NCBI GenBank assembly: GCA_026537415.1
Contig: JAFNMF010000001.1
Span: 891,112 to 955,111 of the forward strand
Direction: 5' to 3'
Source of the DNA: Acetobacteraceae bacterium B3987
Lineage (GTDB): Bacteria > Pseudomonadota > Alphaproteobacteria > Acetobacterales > Acetobacteraceae
DNA length: 64,000 nt
Positions 55,531 to 64,000 of this stretch are shown here, piece after piece; positions within the stretch are counted from its first letter, which is position 1; each line of letters begins with the position of its first letter. Under the pieces are notes generated by a model that worked only from the letters and a program-made list of their open reading frames with translations, made no database searches and had not been told where the DNA came from. The translations under genes and the position numbers were made by a program.

Positions 55531-56127
55531 ATGACAGAGCTTCGTGCAGAACCATACTGGTTTCTTCGGCATGGTGAAACGGATTGGAACGCACGCCATC
55601 TCTCACAAGGGCGGACGGATATTCCACTCAATGAGACCGGCCTGACGCAGGCCCGTCTGGCAGGCCGCCAGTTGGCAGACCTGTTCGAGGCAGGGATGCG
55701 CCCCTTCACGCATATCGTCAGCTCCCCGCTGAAACGGGCTTTTGTCACAGCCGAGCATGTACGGGATGCAATCCGTGACCGGACAGGCATCGACTTACCG
55801 CTGAGCAAGGATTCGGACCTTCAGGAAGTCAGCTTTGGCGTGCAGGAAGGCAAGCCAATGGGTGACTGGTACAATACATGGATTGATGGAACCTTCGTGC
55901 CGGAGAAGGGCGAGGATTTCATCACGCTGAAGACCCGTGGCATCCAGGCACTTAACAGGGCGCAGGAGGCCGGAGAGGGTGCCCCCCTGATTGTAGCGCA
56001 TGGGGCACTTTTTCGTGGGTTGAGGGCGGCCATGGGGCTGGAGATTAATGTCCGTCTGCCCAACGCAATGCCGCTGAAGGCCACACCGGAAGAAGAAGGC
56101 TGGGTTCTGAAACTGCTTTCAGCCTAA
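55531..56127 (+). CDS. Histidine phosphatase family protein (GpmB-like)
   Basis: A 198-residue phosphatase/mutase with the catalytic LRHGETDWNA at residues 12-21 and the second His in IVAHGALFRGL. The segments SSPLKRAFVTAEHV and LQEVSFGVQEGKP match the branch-1 family. Unlike the phosphatase near 12 kb, it has a normal short N-terminus. The role may be nucleotide or sugar-phosphate related, given prs upstream, but this is not shown. RBS GGGGGAGG precedes the ATG. Confidence 0.9.
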   Translation: MTELRAEPYWFLRHGETDWNARHLSQGRTDIPLNETGLTQARLAGRQLADLFEAGMRPFTHIVSSPLKRAFVTAEHVRDAIRDRTGIDLPLSKDSDLQEVSFGVQEGKPMGDWYNTWIDGTFVPEKGEDFITLKTRGIQALNRAQEAGEGAPLIVAHGALFRGLRAAMGLEINVRLPNAMPLKATPEEEGWVLKLLSA

Positions 56128-56142
56128 GGGTGTTTCCCTATG

Positions 56143-56182
56143 AAAAAGGCCGCTTCCCTTTAGTTGGGAAGCGGCCTTTTTT
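56143..56182. terminator. Bidirectional intrinsic terminator
   Basis: AAAAAGGCCGCTTCCC and GGGAAGCGGCCTTTTTT form a long stem with T-runs in both directions, between the convergent phosphatase and NodT genes. Confidence 0.95.
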
Positions 56183-56210
56183 ATGTCTGGATGGTGGTGT
56201 GGCTTTCAGC

Positions 56211-57770
56211 TCACCACGGGACGAGTGTGGTAGAGAGGCGTTTGGCATCCTTCGGGCTGACCCCAAGGTCGTTACGGTTCCACCAGCCACCGCCGAGTGC
56301 CTGAAATAGCCCGACCGTATCGGAGAGGCGGGTTACTTTGTCCTGTGCGACGGAAATCTGGTCCTGTGCCACGGCCATACGGGCCTGTGCTACGTCAATC
56401 TGACTATTATCCCCAAGCCTATGCTGGGCCTCTGCTATGCGCAGAGCTTGCGTAGCGGCATCAAGCCCGCCTTGGTCGGCCAGAAGCGTGCTGCCATCCA
56501 ACTCTACAGCATGAAGGCTGTCTGCAACATCACTGACAGCCGACATGATGGCCGCCTTATAATATTCCTTGGCCTGCTCATAATTGGCTTTGGCCTCCCG
56601 CTGGGCATGGAGCAGTGACCCACCCTGGAAAATGGGTTGGGTGACCGTTGCGGCCAGCATCCAGTTGCCCATACCGGGTTTGAACATCTTGCTCATGCTA
56701 TCCACAGCCTCACCCGGCAGGGCACTCAGCTGCACGTTGGGAAGGCGGTTGGCAATAGCAATGCCAAGCTGCGCTCCAGCAGAACGGATTTGCGCCTGAG
56801 CAGCGGCAATGTCGGGTCGCTGCGTGAGAAGCTGCGCAGGCAGTGAAACAGGTAGCTGTTTGGGGAGGGTGAAGTCTTTCAGCTCGAAAATGGGGAGTTC
56901 TGCATTGGGGCTGAGGCCTACAAGGGTGGCCAGCTGATCCCGGGTCTGGGCAAGCTGTGTCCGCAGCGGGGGGAGGTCGGCCTGTAGCTGTGCAAGGGAA
57001 TCCCGCATGATGAGCTGGCTCTGGCGGGATTGATCGCCTAGCCCAACCTGATTCTGGTTGATGCGAACCATGGTCGTCTGCTGGGCAATTAGGTCTTCCT
57101 TGGCACGGATTTGCTCACGAAGTCCGGCCTCGGTGATGGCTGTGTTGACGATGTTGGAGATCATCGTCAGCGTTGTGGCTTCCAGCTGGAAACGCTGAAT
57201 ATCTGCCTGCGCCTTGGCGTTGCGGATGGCAAGGCGTGTCCCGCCCCAGAGGTCGGGCACATAGCCGACATTCAGCTGTGCTGTATGCAGGTTGTAAAGC
57301 CACTCATTATTGTTGGGGACAGGCGAGAGTGCCTTGGAGGTCTTGTTTCGTGTCGGAATGAACTGGGCAGAAATGCTCGGATAGAGCGAGGCCCCTTCTA
57401 CGCGACGCTGTTCCCACGCTGCCCGTAGGCCAGCCTGCATAGCCTTCAATGTCTGGTTGTTAGTCAGAGCCAGCTCTACCATCTGGTTCAGGCGGGGATT
57501 TTGGAAGGCTTCCCACCATTTACCGGAGACATCCGCCCCGGAGATGAACTGCTGACGAGTAAGGAGGCTGTCTCTGGTTTTCTCCCGTCCTGCTTCAGAC
57601 TGCGTGATGGTTGTCTGGCTGTATCCTGTCCGCTCTGGCAGAGGAGGAATGTCTTTGGAGGAGGGGCCAACGATGCAGCCCCCTAGCCCGACAGCCAATC
57701 CGCTAATCAGTGTGCTGGCCAGCAGCAGGGAAGGGCGCACTCGCTCGAAGAGGGTGAAACCGTGTTTCAT
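56211..57770 (-). CDS. RND efflux outer membrane lipoprotein (NodT family)
   Basis: A 519-residue TolC-type channel. It has a lipoprotein signal (LLLASTLISGLAVGLGGC, Cys32) and the two-fold NodT features WWEAFQNPRLNQMVELALTNN and the paired helices with LPTQLLTQRPDIAAAQAQIRS-like sequence (LPAQLLTQRPDIAAAQAQIR). It probably completes the metal RND pump encoded just upstream; its ATG starts one base after the RND stop. Confidence 0.92.
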   Translation of the reverse strand: MKHGFTLFERVRPSLLLASTLISGLAVGLGGCIVGPSSKDIPPLPERTGYSQTTITQSEAGREKTRDSLLTRQQFISGADVSGKWWEAFQNPRLNQMVELALTNNQTLKAMQAGLRAAWEQRRVEGASLYPSISAQFIPTRNKTSKALSPVPNNNEWLYNLHTAQLNVGYVPDLWGGTRLAIRNAKAQADIQRFQLEATTLTMISNIVNTAITEAGLREQIRAKEDLIAQQTTMVRINQNQVGLGDQSRQSQLIMRDSLAQLQADLPPLRTQLAQTRDQLATLVGLSPNAELPIFELKDFTLPKQLPVSLPAQLLTQRPDIAAAQAQIRSAGAQLGIAIANRLPNVQLSALPGEAVDSMSKMFKPGMGNWMLAATVTQPIFQGGSLLHAQREAKANYEQAKEYYKAAIMSAVSDVADSLHAVELDGSTLLADQGGLDAATQALRIAEAQHRLGDNSQIDVAQARMAVAQDQISVAQDKVTRLSDTVGLFQALGGGWWNRNDLGVSPKDAKRLSTTLVPW

Positions 57771-57771
57771 A

Positions 57772-60700
57772 TCAGGCCTCCTGCTCTTTCTGGCTGGTCC
57801 GGCGTTTGACCATTTCTTCCAGTCGGCAGAAGCAGACGGGCAGGATGAAGAGAGTCAGCAGGGTGGCAATGCCAAGGCCCCCTACAACCACAGTTGCCAG
57901 ACCACGTTGCACGTCTGTGCCCACGCCTGTGGCCATGGCGGCGGGCAACATGCCGACACTGGCCACGGTGGCGGTCATCAGGACGGGCCGGAAACGCTCC
58001 GTTGCCCCCAGCCGGGTGGCTTCCCGGATGTTGCCGCCTGCACCAAGATGGCGGTTGATGTTGGATACCATGATGATTCCGTTCTGAATGGCCACACCAA
58101 ACAGAGCAATGAAGCCGACAGCCGTGGCAATATTCAGGGTTTCGTCCCGCAGATGCAGGGCGATCAGACCGCCCAGAGCGGCAAGAGGTACAATGCCGAT
58201 GATGAGCAGTGCCTGACGGAATTTCTGGAACTCTGCATAAAGCAGCCCCAGCATGACGGCGAACATGACACCCAGAGCCGCCACAAGCCGGACCTGTGCG
58301 TGCTGAGCCTCTTGGAATGTCCCTGCCCATTCCAGACGGAACTTCTGGTGATCGTAATGGACATTCTGGTCAATGAGCTTCTGAGCATCATCAAGATACT
58401 GGGACATGGGCCGGTTGCCATTATCCACCTGAAGGGTGATCTGCCGTTCACCCATTTCATGGGCAATGCTGCTTTCCCCCATCTGGAGGCGGATGCGGGC
58501 GATTTCAGTCAAAGGAATGGCACTGCCATCGCTCGTAATCATGGGGATCTGCCCCAGAAGCTGGAGATTGGAACGCTGCGTGTTATCAATACGCAGGGTC
58601 GCATTATAGAAGCGATCTCCTTCGATCACGCTGGTCAGTGGCTCATCACCGATGGCACTGTTGATGACATCCGTTACGTCATTGATGCTGATGCCGTAGC
58701 GAGCTGCTTTCAGGCGGTTTGGTGTGATTTCGATCTGCGGAATTCTGGGTTCCTGAAAGATGTCAGCCTGCACGGTACCGCGTACCTGCCAAAGCTGCTG
58801 GACTACTTGATTCCCCAGTGTCCGCAAGCCTGCAAGGTCATCGCCATAGATGCGCATGACAAGCGGGCTATGCGCCCCACCAAGCTGGTCGCTGAGGTTA
58901 TCTTCAATCGGCTGGCTGATGGAGAAGGAAATACCAGCAATTTTGTTCAGACGGGCACGGAGCTTCGTGATGAACTCGGCCTTGGTCTCGCCATTAGCCC
59001 ATTGATTATAGGGTGTCAGACCAACGGGCATCTCAATATGAGACGGTGTCCAAGGGTCTGTCCCATCATCCGAGCGGCCAAGCTGGGTAATGGCGTAAGA
59101 GGTCTCCGGGAACTCCCGCACGGCACGGCGGATTTCCGAGGCTTTTTCTTGCCCTTTCTCCAGTGAGATGCCGGTTGGCATCTGAATCTGAAGCCAGAGT
59201 GCGCCTTCATCAAGATCAGGCAGGAACTCCCGCCCTGTTGTAATGCCAAGTGCAATGACCGCCACCAATGCCAGTCCTGCACTGACAAAGGGAATAACAG
59301 GATGGTCAAGCAGATGGCCGAGCAGAACGTCATAATATTTATGCAGCCAGTCCAGCGGCTTATTGTGCCAGATGGGCCGTGGCTTACGCAGAGCCAGAAA
59401 CGACATGGTCGGCGTCAGGGCTAGAGCGCAGAGCAGGGCTCCAAGCAGAGCGAAGCTGACGGTCCATGCCATGGGGCGGAAGATTTTGGCTTCGCTGCCT
59501 TCAAAGGCGAAGAGCGGGCTGTAGGCCACCACGATGATGATGGTGGAAGCAAAAATGGCCCGGCCCGCACGGCGGGTGATGGCAAGGATGTCGGGCTGGT
59601 TCAGTGGGAGAGAAGGATGTTCTTCCCTATGGCGGAGGATGACCTCGGTAATGACGATGGCCCCATCGACAATCACGCCGAAATCCACCGCTCCGAGGGA
59701 GAACAGGTTGGCCGCCATGCCGCAGGCCCGCATGAGGATGAAGGCAAAGGATAGCGCAAAGGGAATGGTCACGGCCGTAATGGCGGCACTGCGTGGTGAA
59801 CCAAGGAAGAAGGTCAGAATGACCAGCACGAGGCCGATCCCTTCCAGAATGGTTTCACTGACCTTGTCCGTCGTGGATTTTACAAGGTTATCACGATCCA
59901 GATACGGGACAATGCGGATATGTTTGGGTTTTAGCTGCGTTTGAAGTTTTGCAACGGCTGCGTGCAGGTCGTCCAGCACCTGTGAGGGGTTGGCCCCTCG
60001 CAGCATGGTCACGACACCTTCGATGGTATCGGGGTTGCCGTTCTTGCCGAGCATCCCCTCACGGACCTGATGGCCAAACTCAATCCGTCCCAGTTCGGAG
60101 AGGAGAATGGGGACGCCATCATGATGGCCGATGACGGTGTTACGCATGTCCTCCAGAGAGTGAATCTGCCCCACGCCACGAACGATGTAGGACTGTTCCC
60201 CGCGGGTGACACGGCCACCGCCCGCATTGGCGTTGCTGTTGCGGATGGCATTCATCACATCACTGATGCTGATGCCAAAGCGGATGAGGGCGTTGGGGTC
60301 GAGGATCAGCTGATATTCCCGGGTGAACCCACCGAAATTATCAATATTCACCACACCGGGTACCCGCTGGAGGGCGGGGATGATTTCCCATCTCTGGACA
60401 TCGGAGATGGTCATGAGGTCCTGATCGTCCGATTCCACCGTGTAGCGGTAGATTTCGCCGCTGGCACCGCTGATAGGACCGAGGGACGGCTGGGCTCCGC
60501 CTGTCAGCTGGAGGCCATCAAGCTGGCTCTGCACCAGCTGACGGGCCCGGTAGATGTCCTCTCCATCCTTGAAGATAAGCGTGATGAGGGACAGGCCGAA
60601 TGTCGTGCTGGAGCGGCTCTCCACCACACCGGGGACAGCTGCCAGCTCACGCTCGACAGGTGTTGTGACCTGATGCTCCATCTCTTCGGCAGCAAGGCCA

Positions 60701-60864
60701 TTGACCTGCGTTGTTACGATAACACTGGTCGGGCCGAGGTCTGGATAAGCTTCTACGGGCAGCTGTTTCCATGCCAGCATGCCGGTGACGAATAGGGCTA
60801 CGGTGAGAAAGGCCACAGCCTTGCGGTGACCAAAGCACCATGTAATAAATTTCTCGATGAACAT
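57772..60864 (-). CDS. Heavy-metal RND efflux transporter (CzcA/CusA family)
   Basis: The 1030-residue inner-membrane pump has twelve helices and two large periplasmic loops. The helix-4 signature GAVDFGVIVDGAIVITEV has the DFG-x3-DGA pattern of heavy-metal efflux proteins for divalent cations (Zn, Co, Ni, Cd), unlike CusA for Cu/Ag. N-terminal QLPVEAYPDLGPTSVIVTTQ is also typical. The order adaptor-pump-outer membrane protein (minus strand) forms one operon. The exact metal is not proven. Confidence 0.92.
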   Translation of the reverse strand: MFIEKFITWCFGHRKAVAFLTVALFVTGMLAWKQLPVEAYPDLGPTSVIVTTQVNGLAAEEMEHQVTTPVERELAAVPGVVESRSSTTFGLSLITLIFKDGEDIYRARQLVQSQLDGLQLTGGAQPSLGPISGASGEIYRYTVESDDQDLMTISDVQRWEIIPALQRVPGVVNIDNFGGFTREYQLILDPNALIRFGISISDVMNAIRNSNANAGGGRVTRGEQSYIVRGVGQIHSLEDMRNTVIGHHDGVPILLSELGRIEFGHQVREGMLGKNGNPDTIEGVVTMLRGANPSQVLDDLHAAVAKLQTQLKPKHIRIVPYLDRDNLVKSTTDKVSETILEGIGLVLVILTFFLGSPRSAAITAVTIPFALSFAFILMRACGMAANLFSLGAVDFGVIVDGAIVITEVILRHREEHPSLPLNQPDILAITRRAGRAIFASTIIIVVAYSPLFAFEGSEAKIFRPMAWTVSFALLGALLCALALTPTMSFLALRKPRPIWHNKPLDWLHKYYDVLLGHLLDHPVIPFVSAGLALVAVIALGITTGREFLPDLDEGALWLQIQMPTGISLEKGQEKASEIRRAVREFPETSYAITQLGRSDDGTDPWTPSHIEMPVGLTPYNQWANGETKAEFITKLRARLNKIAGISFSISQPIEDNLSDQLGGAHSPLVMRIYGDDLAGLRTLGNQVVQQLWQVRGTVQADIFQEPRIPQIEITPNRLKAARYGISINDVTDVINSAIGDEPLTSVIEGDRFYNATLRIDNTQRSNLQLLGQIPMITSDGSAIPLTEIARIRLQMGESSIAHEMGERQITLQVDNGNRPMSQYLDDAQKLIDQNVHYDHQKFRLEWAGTFQEAQHAQVRLVAALGVMFAVMLGLLYAEFQKFRQALLIIGIVPLAALGGLIALHLRDETLNIATAVGFIALFGVAIQNGIIMVSNINRHLGAGGNIREATRLGATERFRPVLMTATVASVGMLPAAMATGVGTDVQRGLATVVVGGLGIATLLTLFILPVCFCRLEEMVKRRTSQKEQEA

Positions 60865-60880
60865 AGCTGCTCAGCGGCCT

Positions 60881-61996
60881 TTAGTAATCATTGAGCAGGA
60901 TGGCCCCATGCGTGATGATACGCTCACCAGTTTTCAGGCCAGAGAGGATGCGCACGGACTCTCCTTCCTCATAACTGATGGAGATGAAGCGGCGGCGATA
61001 CGTGTTAGGTGATGTTTCCACAAAAACGGAAACCTGATCATTATCCATCAGAAGGGCCGTTTTGGGCAGGATGGGTTGGGCCTGTTGGGTAATGTTCAGT
61101 GTGGCGGTGGTGAACTGCCCGGGGCGCAGGATACCCTGTGCGTTGTTGCAACGCAGATAGAGGTTCAGGCGGCGTGTATCGGTATGGACGGTGCCGTCCA
61201 GTGATGTCACGGGGCCGTGGCAGTTCTGGCCGGGGAAGGGGGCGTCCAGCGTCATGGTGGTGCCAAGCATGGGTAGGAGGGAGTCTGGCAGACTGGCCTG
61301 TACCCAAACGGTATCAACATTAGAAACATTCATCAGGACGGCGGTCATATCCGTTACGTTCTGGCCGACACCAGTGGAAATAGATGTCACGATCCCGGAG
61401 ACGGGAGCAAAAAGTGGCTGATACCCTGCATTGCCATCCGTACCGAGTGCCTGAAGGCGGAGGCGTGCCCGTGTGGCCTCGGCCTGTGCCTGTTCCAGAT
61501 CATTTTTGGCGGACTGCATGTCTTTCACGGCATTACCCCCAGCATTCAGCACGCCAACGGCACGGCGATAGGCTTGCCGGGTAAGGGTGAGGGTTGCCTG
61601 TGCCTTGCGGTCATCCGACCAAGCTTGTGCGAGGTCGCCAGAATAGAGAATGGCAAGAATATCGCCCTTCTGCACATGCTGGCCGGTCTGCACATACAGA
61701 TTGGTGAGCCGCCCAACGACCGGGGAGTGGATGTCCACGCTCTGGCCGGGTGTGGCGATAATTTGGGCAGGAAGCTCGACCTGATGGGGAGAGAGGGTTT
61801 CCTGAACAGGTTCGATCGTGAGCTGGCCATCCAGTGGCCCGCCGGGGCGGATGCGCAGCAAGTCACCATCGTGAGTAACGGCAGGTGGTGGTGCAGTCTC
61901 AATGGTTCGATGAGGGAGGAGAGACCACACACCCCAGAGAAGCAGAAGAGCGATCAGGATGACGCCAGTAATAATAATGTTACGTGAGACACGCAT
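60881..61996 (-). CDS. Periplasmic adaptor of the heavy-metal RND pump (CzcB-like)
   Basis: A 371-residue adaptor with one N-terminal hydrophobic anchor (IIITGVILIALLLLWGVW), lipoyl halves (IHSPVVGRLTNLYVQTGQHV and FAPVSGIVTSISTGVGQNV), a coiled-coil hairpin (about residues 130-195) and a C-terminal membrane-proximal domain. No Met-rich metal-binding start like that of CusB is seen. First gene of the adaptor-RND-NodT operon, 16 bases before the RND gene. Confidence 0.92.
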   Translation of the reverse strand: MRVSRNIIITGVILIALLLLWGVWSLLPHRTIETAPPPAVTHDGDLLRIRPGGPLDGQLTIEPVQETLSPHQVELPAQIIATPGQSVDIHSPVVGRLTNLYVQTGQHVQKGDILAILYSGDLAQAWSDDRKAQATLTLTRQAYRRAVGVLNAGGNAVKDMQSAKNDLEQAQAEATRARLRLQALGTDGNAGYQPLFAPVSGIVTSISTGVGQNVTDMTAVLMNVSNVDTVWVQASLPDSLLPMLGTTMTLDAPFPGQNCHGPVTSLDGTVHTDTRRLNLYLRCNNAQGILRPGQFTTATLNITQQAQPILPKTALLMDNDQVSVFVETSPNTYRRRFISISYEEGESVRILSGLKTGERIITHGAILLNDY

Positions 61997-62160
61997 TATT
62001 GGGATGTTCTCCGCTCTTCTGACTGATTGGACAAAATTCGATCTCTTCTGACACAGATAGGCTGATTTGTCACGGGATTGTATCTGTACCGTAATAGTCG
62101 AACTTTATGGAGAATGATGGCCGTGGTGAATAATTATTCAATAGTATTGCGAGCGCATGA

Positions 62161-62194
62161 AAAAGGGGCCGCAATTACTCTGCGGCCCCTCTTT
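62161..62194 (-). terminator. Intrinsic terminator of the OmpW-like gene
   Basis: Read on the minus strand, AGGGGCCGCA, a 7-base loop and TGCGGCCCCT are followed by TTTT. It lies ~30 bases past the OmpW-like stop. Confidence 0.9.
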
Positions 62195-62221
62195 AGAAGA
62201 TTTTATGTACTGACTAAAAGA

Positions 62222-63088
62222 TCAGAAGCGGTATTCGATACCAGCACCAACAACAGTTGGATGCACATCATCATGAACACGCACGCGGCCACCAGTAATG
62301 GGGTTGTTACGTGAACTCAGATGGATGCTCTGATTGAAAAGCAGGATCTGTTTGATATCAAAGTTGAAGAACCAGTTACCGACCAGCTGGTAATCGAACC
62401 CGAGATTGAAGCTCGGCCCGACGTTGGTTTTCATGTGCATGGCATCAAAAACGGCCCCGTTATAAGCCCCACCCAGATTTGTGGCTGAATGCATATTGTG
62501 GAAGATGGCCACTGTGATGCCCAGCCCCGCATAAGGGTTAAAGCGTTTGTTGGGGCGGAAATGATAGGCGGCGGTCAGTGTCGGGGGGAGGATCCAGAAG
62601 CTGCCAGCATCCAGCTTGCCCAGATTGCCGACATGGGCGGCAGCTTCGTGTCGGGTGGAGGACGCGATGAGATCCAGAGAGAGATGATCTGTCAGGAAAT
62701 ATTCAAGTGTCAGTTCCGGCATGACCTGATTGGTCACACTTACATCATGGCGGAAGGTGCTGCCCCCTGCCAGAGCAGCGGCGGGAGAGCTGGCGTTCAG
62801 CCGGACACGGGAGCCTGTGTTGTTGGTAATTACGCCCAGAGCGGAGAGGCGGACGATGAAGTCACCTTTGCCAAGGCCGATTTTGGTGTTGGCGCAGGTC
62901 TGGAAGATGCCGCAGCGGTGGCCATCCGGTGCATGGAGATGCACGGAAGCATCTGGTGCAGCCTGCATGGTGCTGGATGCAGACACGGAGTTGTGGGCTC
63001 CTGGCGTCGTTGTCTGAGCAACGGCGAAGGAGACAGACCCAAGAGCAAACAGCGCAGCTGTGGCCATCCGAGTGAAGGTGCGGCTCAT
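62222..63088 (-). CDS. OmpW family outer membrane protein
   Basis: A 288-residue protein with signal peptide (MATAALFALGSVSFAVA), a ~50-residue His/Ser-rich start and an 8-stranded barrel of the OmpW type: FIVRLSALGVI, PELTLEYFLTDHLSLDLIASS, LPPTLTAAYHFRPNKRFNPYAGLGI and the end GIEYRF. The Asp/Leu patterns match OmpW, but the N-terminal extension is longer than usual. OmpW proteins may carry small hydrophobic compounds. The start is ATG 63088. It is divergent from fnr, with an FNR box between. Confidence 0.9.
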   Translation of the reverse strand: MSRTFTRMATAALFALGSVSFAVAQTTTPGAHNSVSASSTMQAAPDASVHLHAPDGHRCGIFQTCANTKIGLGKGDFIVRLSALGVITNNTGSRVRLNASSPAAALAGGSTFRHDVSVTNQVMPELTLEYFLTDHLSLDLIASSTRHEAAAHVGNLGKLDAGSFWILPPTLTAAYHFRPNKRFNPYAGLGITVAIFHNMHSATNLGGAYNGAVFDAMHMKTNVGPSFNLGFDYQLVGNWFFNFDIKQILLFNQSIHLSSRNNPITGGRVRVHDDVHPTVVGAGIEYRF

Positions 63089-63236
63089 GTTTTCGAGAAT
63101 CCTCAATATGATACGACGGCGTGGCGAAAATGGACAAAATGTAATTGTTCCTTTTTTGGCTATAAGAATGAACCGTCTTAGAAATCAAGAAAAAACTTAT
63201 AACTGTAATAGGGTGTTTACCAAAAATATTGGAATA

Positions 63237-63250
63237 TTGATCTAGATCAA
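63237..63250. promoter_or_regulatory. Perfect FNR box between the OmpW-like gene and fnr
   Basis: TTGATCTAGATCAA matches the FNR consensus TTGAT-N4-ATCAA exactly. On the minus strand TATTAC (63205-63210) is a possible -10, putting the box about 45 bases upstream of the start. On the plus strand it lies ~100 bases before the fnr ATG, so autoregulation is also possible. Confidence 0.85.
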
Positions 63251-63348
63251 ACGATGCCCTTCCCTGTAACTGTCATAGGGAACGTTTCTTTTAAAAGGGG
63301 GCATCAACCAGCTAATTCAGATGTCGGTTATAGTGAGACGGGAAAGAT

Positions 63349-64000
63349 ATGATGGAAACAGGTCGCAGCCTCGTGGACGCAGTGCGGGAGCGGTGTGGTC
63401 GCTGTTCCGGCCGGTCGCTCAGCATCTGTAATGTCATTGATGATCAGGACCTGCCTGCTCTCGTGGCAGAGTCTTCCCGTGTGGTTGTCCAGTCCGGGCG
63501 TTGTTTTATTCGGGAGGGAGCCCCAGCGCATGACTTCTATGTGCTGACAGGTGGTCGGGCTAGATTATTTACTCTTATGCCTGATGGGCGGCGGCAGATT
63601 GTCGGGTTTGCGGAATTGGGTGATTTTCTGGGGCTTGCTTCGTCTGAGACCTATGCTTTCACGGCGGAAGCGTTGGGCGATGTGACACTCTGCCGTTTTC
63701 CTCATTCCGCTATTGACCGTCTTGTGGAGCGTTTCCCTCGTTTGCGTTGCCGGTTGCAGAAGGAAGCTTCTAGCGAACTGGTCAAGATGCAGGCCCGGCT
63801 TATGCTGCTGGGACGTAAGACGGCACGGGAACGTCTGGCCAGTTTTTTGGTCGAGCAGGCTAATCCCTGCTGTGGTCATCACGCATTAAAGGATGAGCAG
63901 GAGCCGTTAACGTTTCCTCTGCCTATGTCTCGGACGGATATTGCTGACTATTTGGGTTTGACGATTGAAACGGTCAGTCGAACCTTCGGTCTCTTCCGGA
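63349..64000 (+). CDS. fnr: FNR-type oxygen-sensing transcription regulator (3' end outside window)
   Basis: The visible 217 residues start at adjacent ATGs (63349, 63352) after GGGAAAG. The N-terminal cysteines are Cys16, Cys19 and Cys27 (CGRC then SIC), and Cys115 lies in DVTLCRF; these four match the [4Fe-4S] ligands of E. coli FNR in number and order, with a C-x2-C-x7-C spacing. The cyclic-nucleotide-fold region and a helix-turn-helix follow, with E207-T-V-S210-R211 in the recognition helix, the residues that read TTGAT-N4-ATCAA. The end is cut by the window. The gene is divergent from the OmpW-like gene. Confidence 0.93.
   Translation, partial: MMETGRSLVDAVRERCGRCSGRSLSICNVIDDQDLPALVAESSRVVVQSGRCFIREGAPAHDFYVLTGGRARLFTLMPDGRRQIVGFAELGDFLGLASSETYAFTAEALGDVTLCRFPHSAIDRLVERFPRLRCRLQKEASSELVKMQARLMLLGRKTARERLASFLVEQANPCCGHHALKDEQEPLTFPLPMSRTDIADYLGLTIETVSRTFGLFR

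Noticed and set aside
57604-59166. 520-codon plus-strand frame across the NodT and RND genes
   Set aside because: Antisense to conserved efflux genes, low-complexity His/Asp-rich translation and no domain.
62078-62314. 78-codon plus-strand frame between the RND operon and the OmpW-like gene
   Set aside because: It runs through the OmpW-like terminator and into its 3' end, and has no similarity.

Overview
The window looks like chromosome of an alphaproteobacterium of the acetic acid bacteria type (Acetobacteraceae); the genus cannot be fixed from sequence alone. Reasons: the mnmE-mnmG-rsmG-parA-parB order, a moderately high G+C content, hemE next to a Maf gene, an AaeB/AaeX/AaeA-type efflux operon, a Hint-domain protein, a GH32 fructanase and many membrane efflux systems. 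Almost all of it is densely packed coding sequence. Two stretches are clearly AT-richer: the first ~640 bases (partial HAD gene) and the DUF805 gene near 7.4-7.7 kb.

Layout. 0-0.7 kb: 3' end of a HAD phosphatase in AT-rich DNA. 0.7-6.9 kb: ogt, then the tRNA-modification and chromosome-partition operon mnmE-mnmG-rsmG-parA-parB and tRNA-Lys(CTT). 6.9-7.8 kb: two small membrane proteins. 8-12.6 kb: a protein made of two thymidylate-kinase-like domains, facing a CHAD-like protein, a polysaccharide-type flippase and a histidine phosphatase. 12.7-15.4 kb: a 61-residue membrane peptide and the znuABC zinc importer with a perfect inverted-repeat operator (probable Zur box). 15.5-20 kb: a Rieske oxygenase, the AaeB/AaeX/AaeA-like exporter and tRNA-Ala(GGC). 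20-27.5 kb: a Maf protein, hemE, a HAD phosphatase, hemJ, DedA (apparently with a CTG start), an S9 peptidase and a MATE exporter. 27.6-32.7 kb: a complete type I secretion set (TolC-like, HlyD-like, C39-peptidase ABC) with no recognisable cargo. 32.9-36.5 kb: a copper locus (CopZ-like chaperone and a coupled micro-ORF, divergent from a Met-rich protein, CopA multicopper oxidase and CopB). 36.7-46.4 kb: Hint-domain protein, SDR, htpG, a DUF892-like protein, an SBF-type transporter, GH32 enzyme, aldo/keto reductase and tRNA-Phe(GAA). 46.5-49.5 kb: infA-maf-RNase E/G-yacG and an AlkA-type glycosylase. 49.6-56.1 kb: TonB-like protein, lipoprotein, an 816-residue secreted/membrane protein with two J domains, prs and a phosphatase. 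56.2-62 kb: a heavy-metal RND efflux operon. 62.2-64 kb: an OmpW-like protein divergent from an FNR gene cut by the window end, with a perfect FNR box between them.

How they fit together. Metal homeostasis recurs: zinc import (ZnuABC), copper oxidation and sequestration (CopZ/CopA/CopB) and divalent-cation RND export. Envelope export is the other theme: the Aae-like pump, MATE, the type I secretion set, the NodT outer-membrane factor and the flippase. The least conventional items are the J-domain/peptidoglycan-binding protein, the tandem kinase with its CHAD-like neighbour, the orphan C39 exporter, the Hint protein, and the micro-ORF coupled to copZ.
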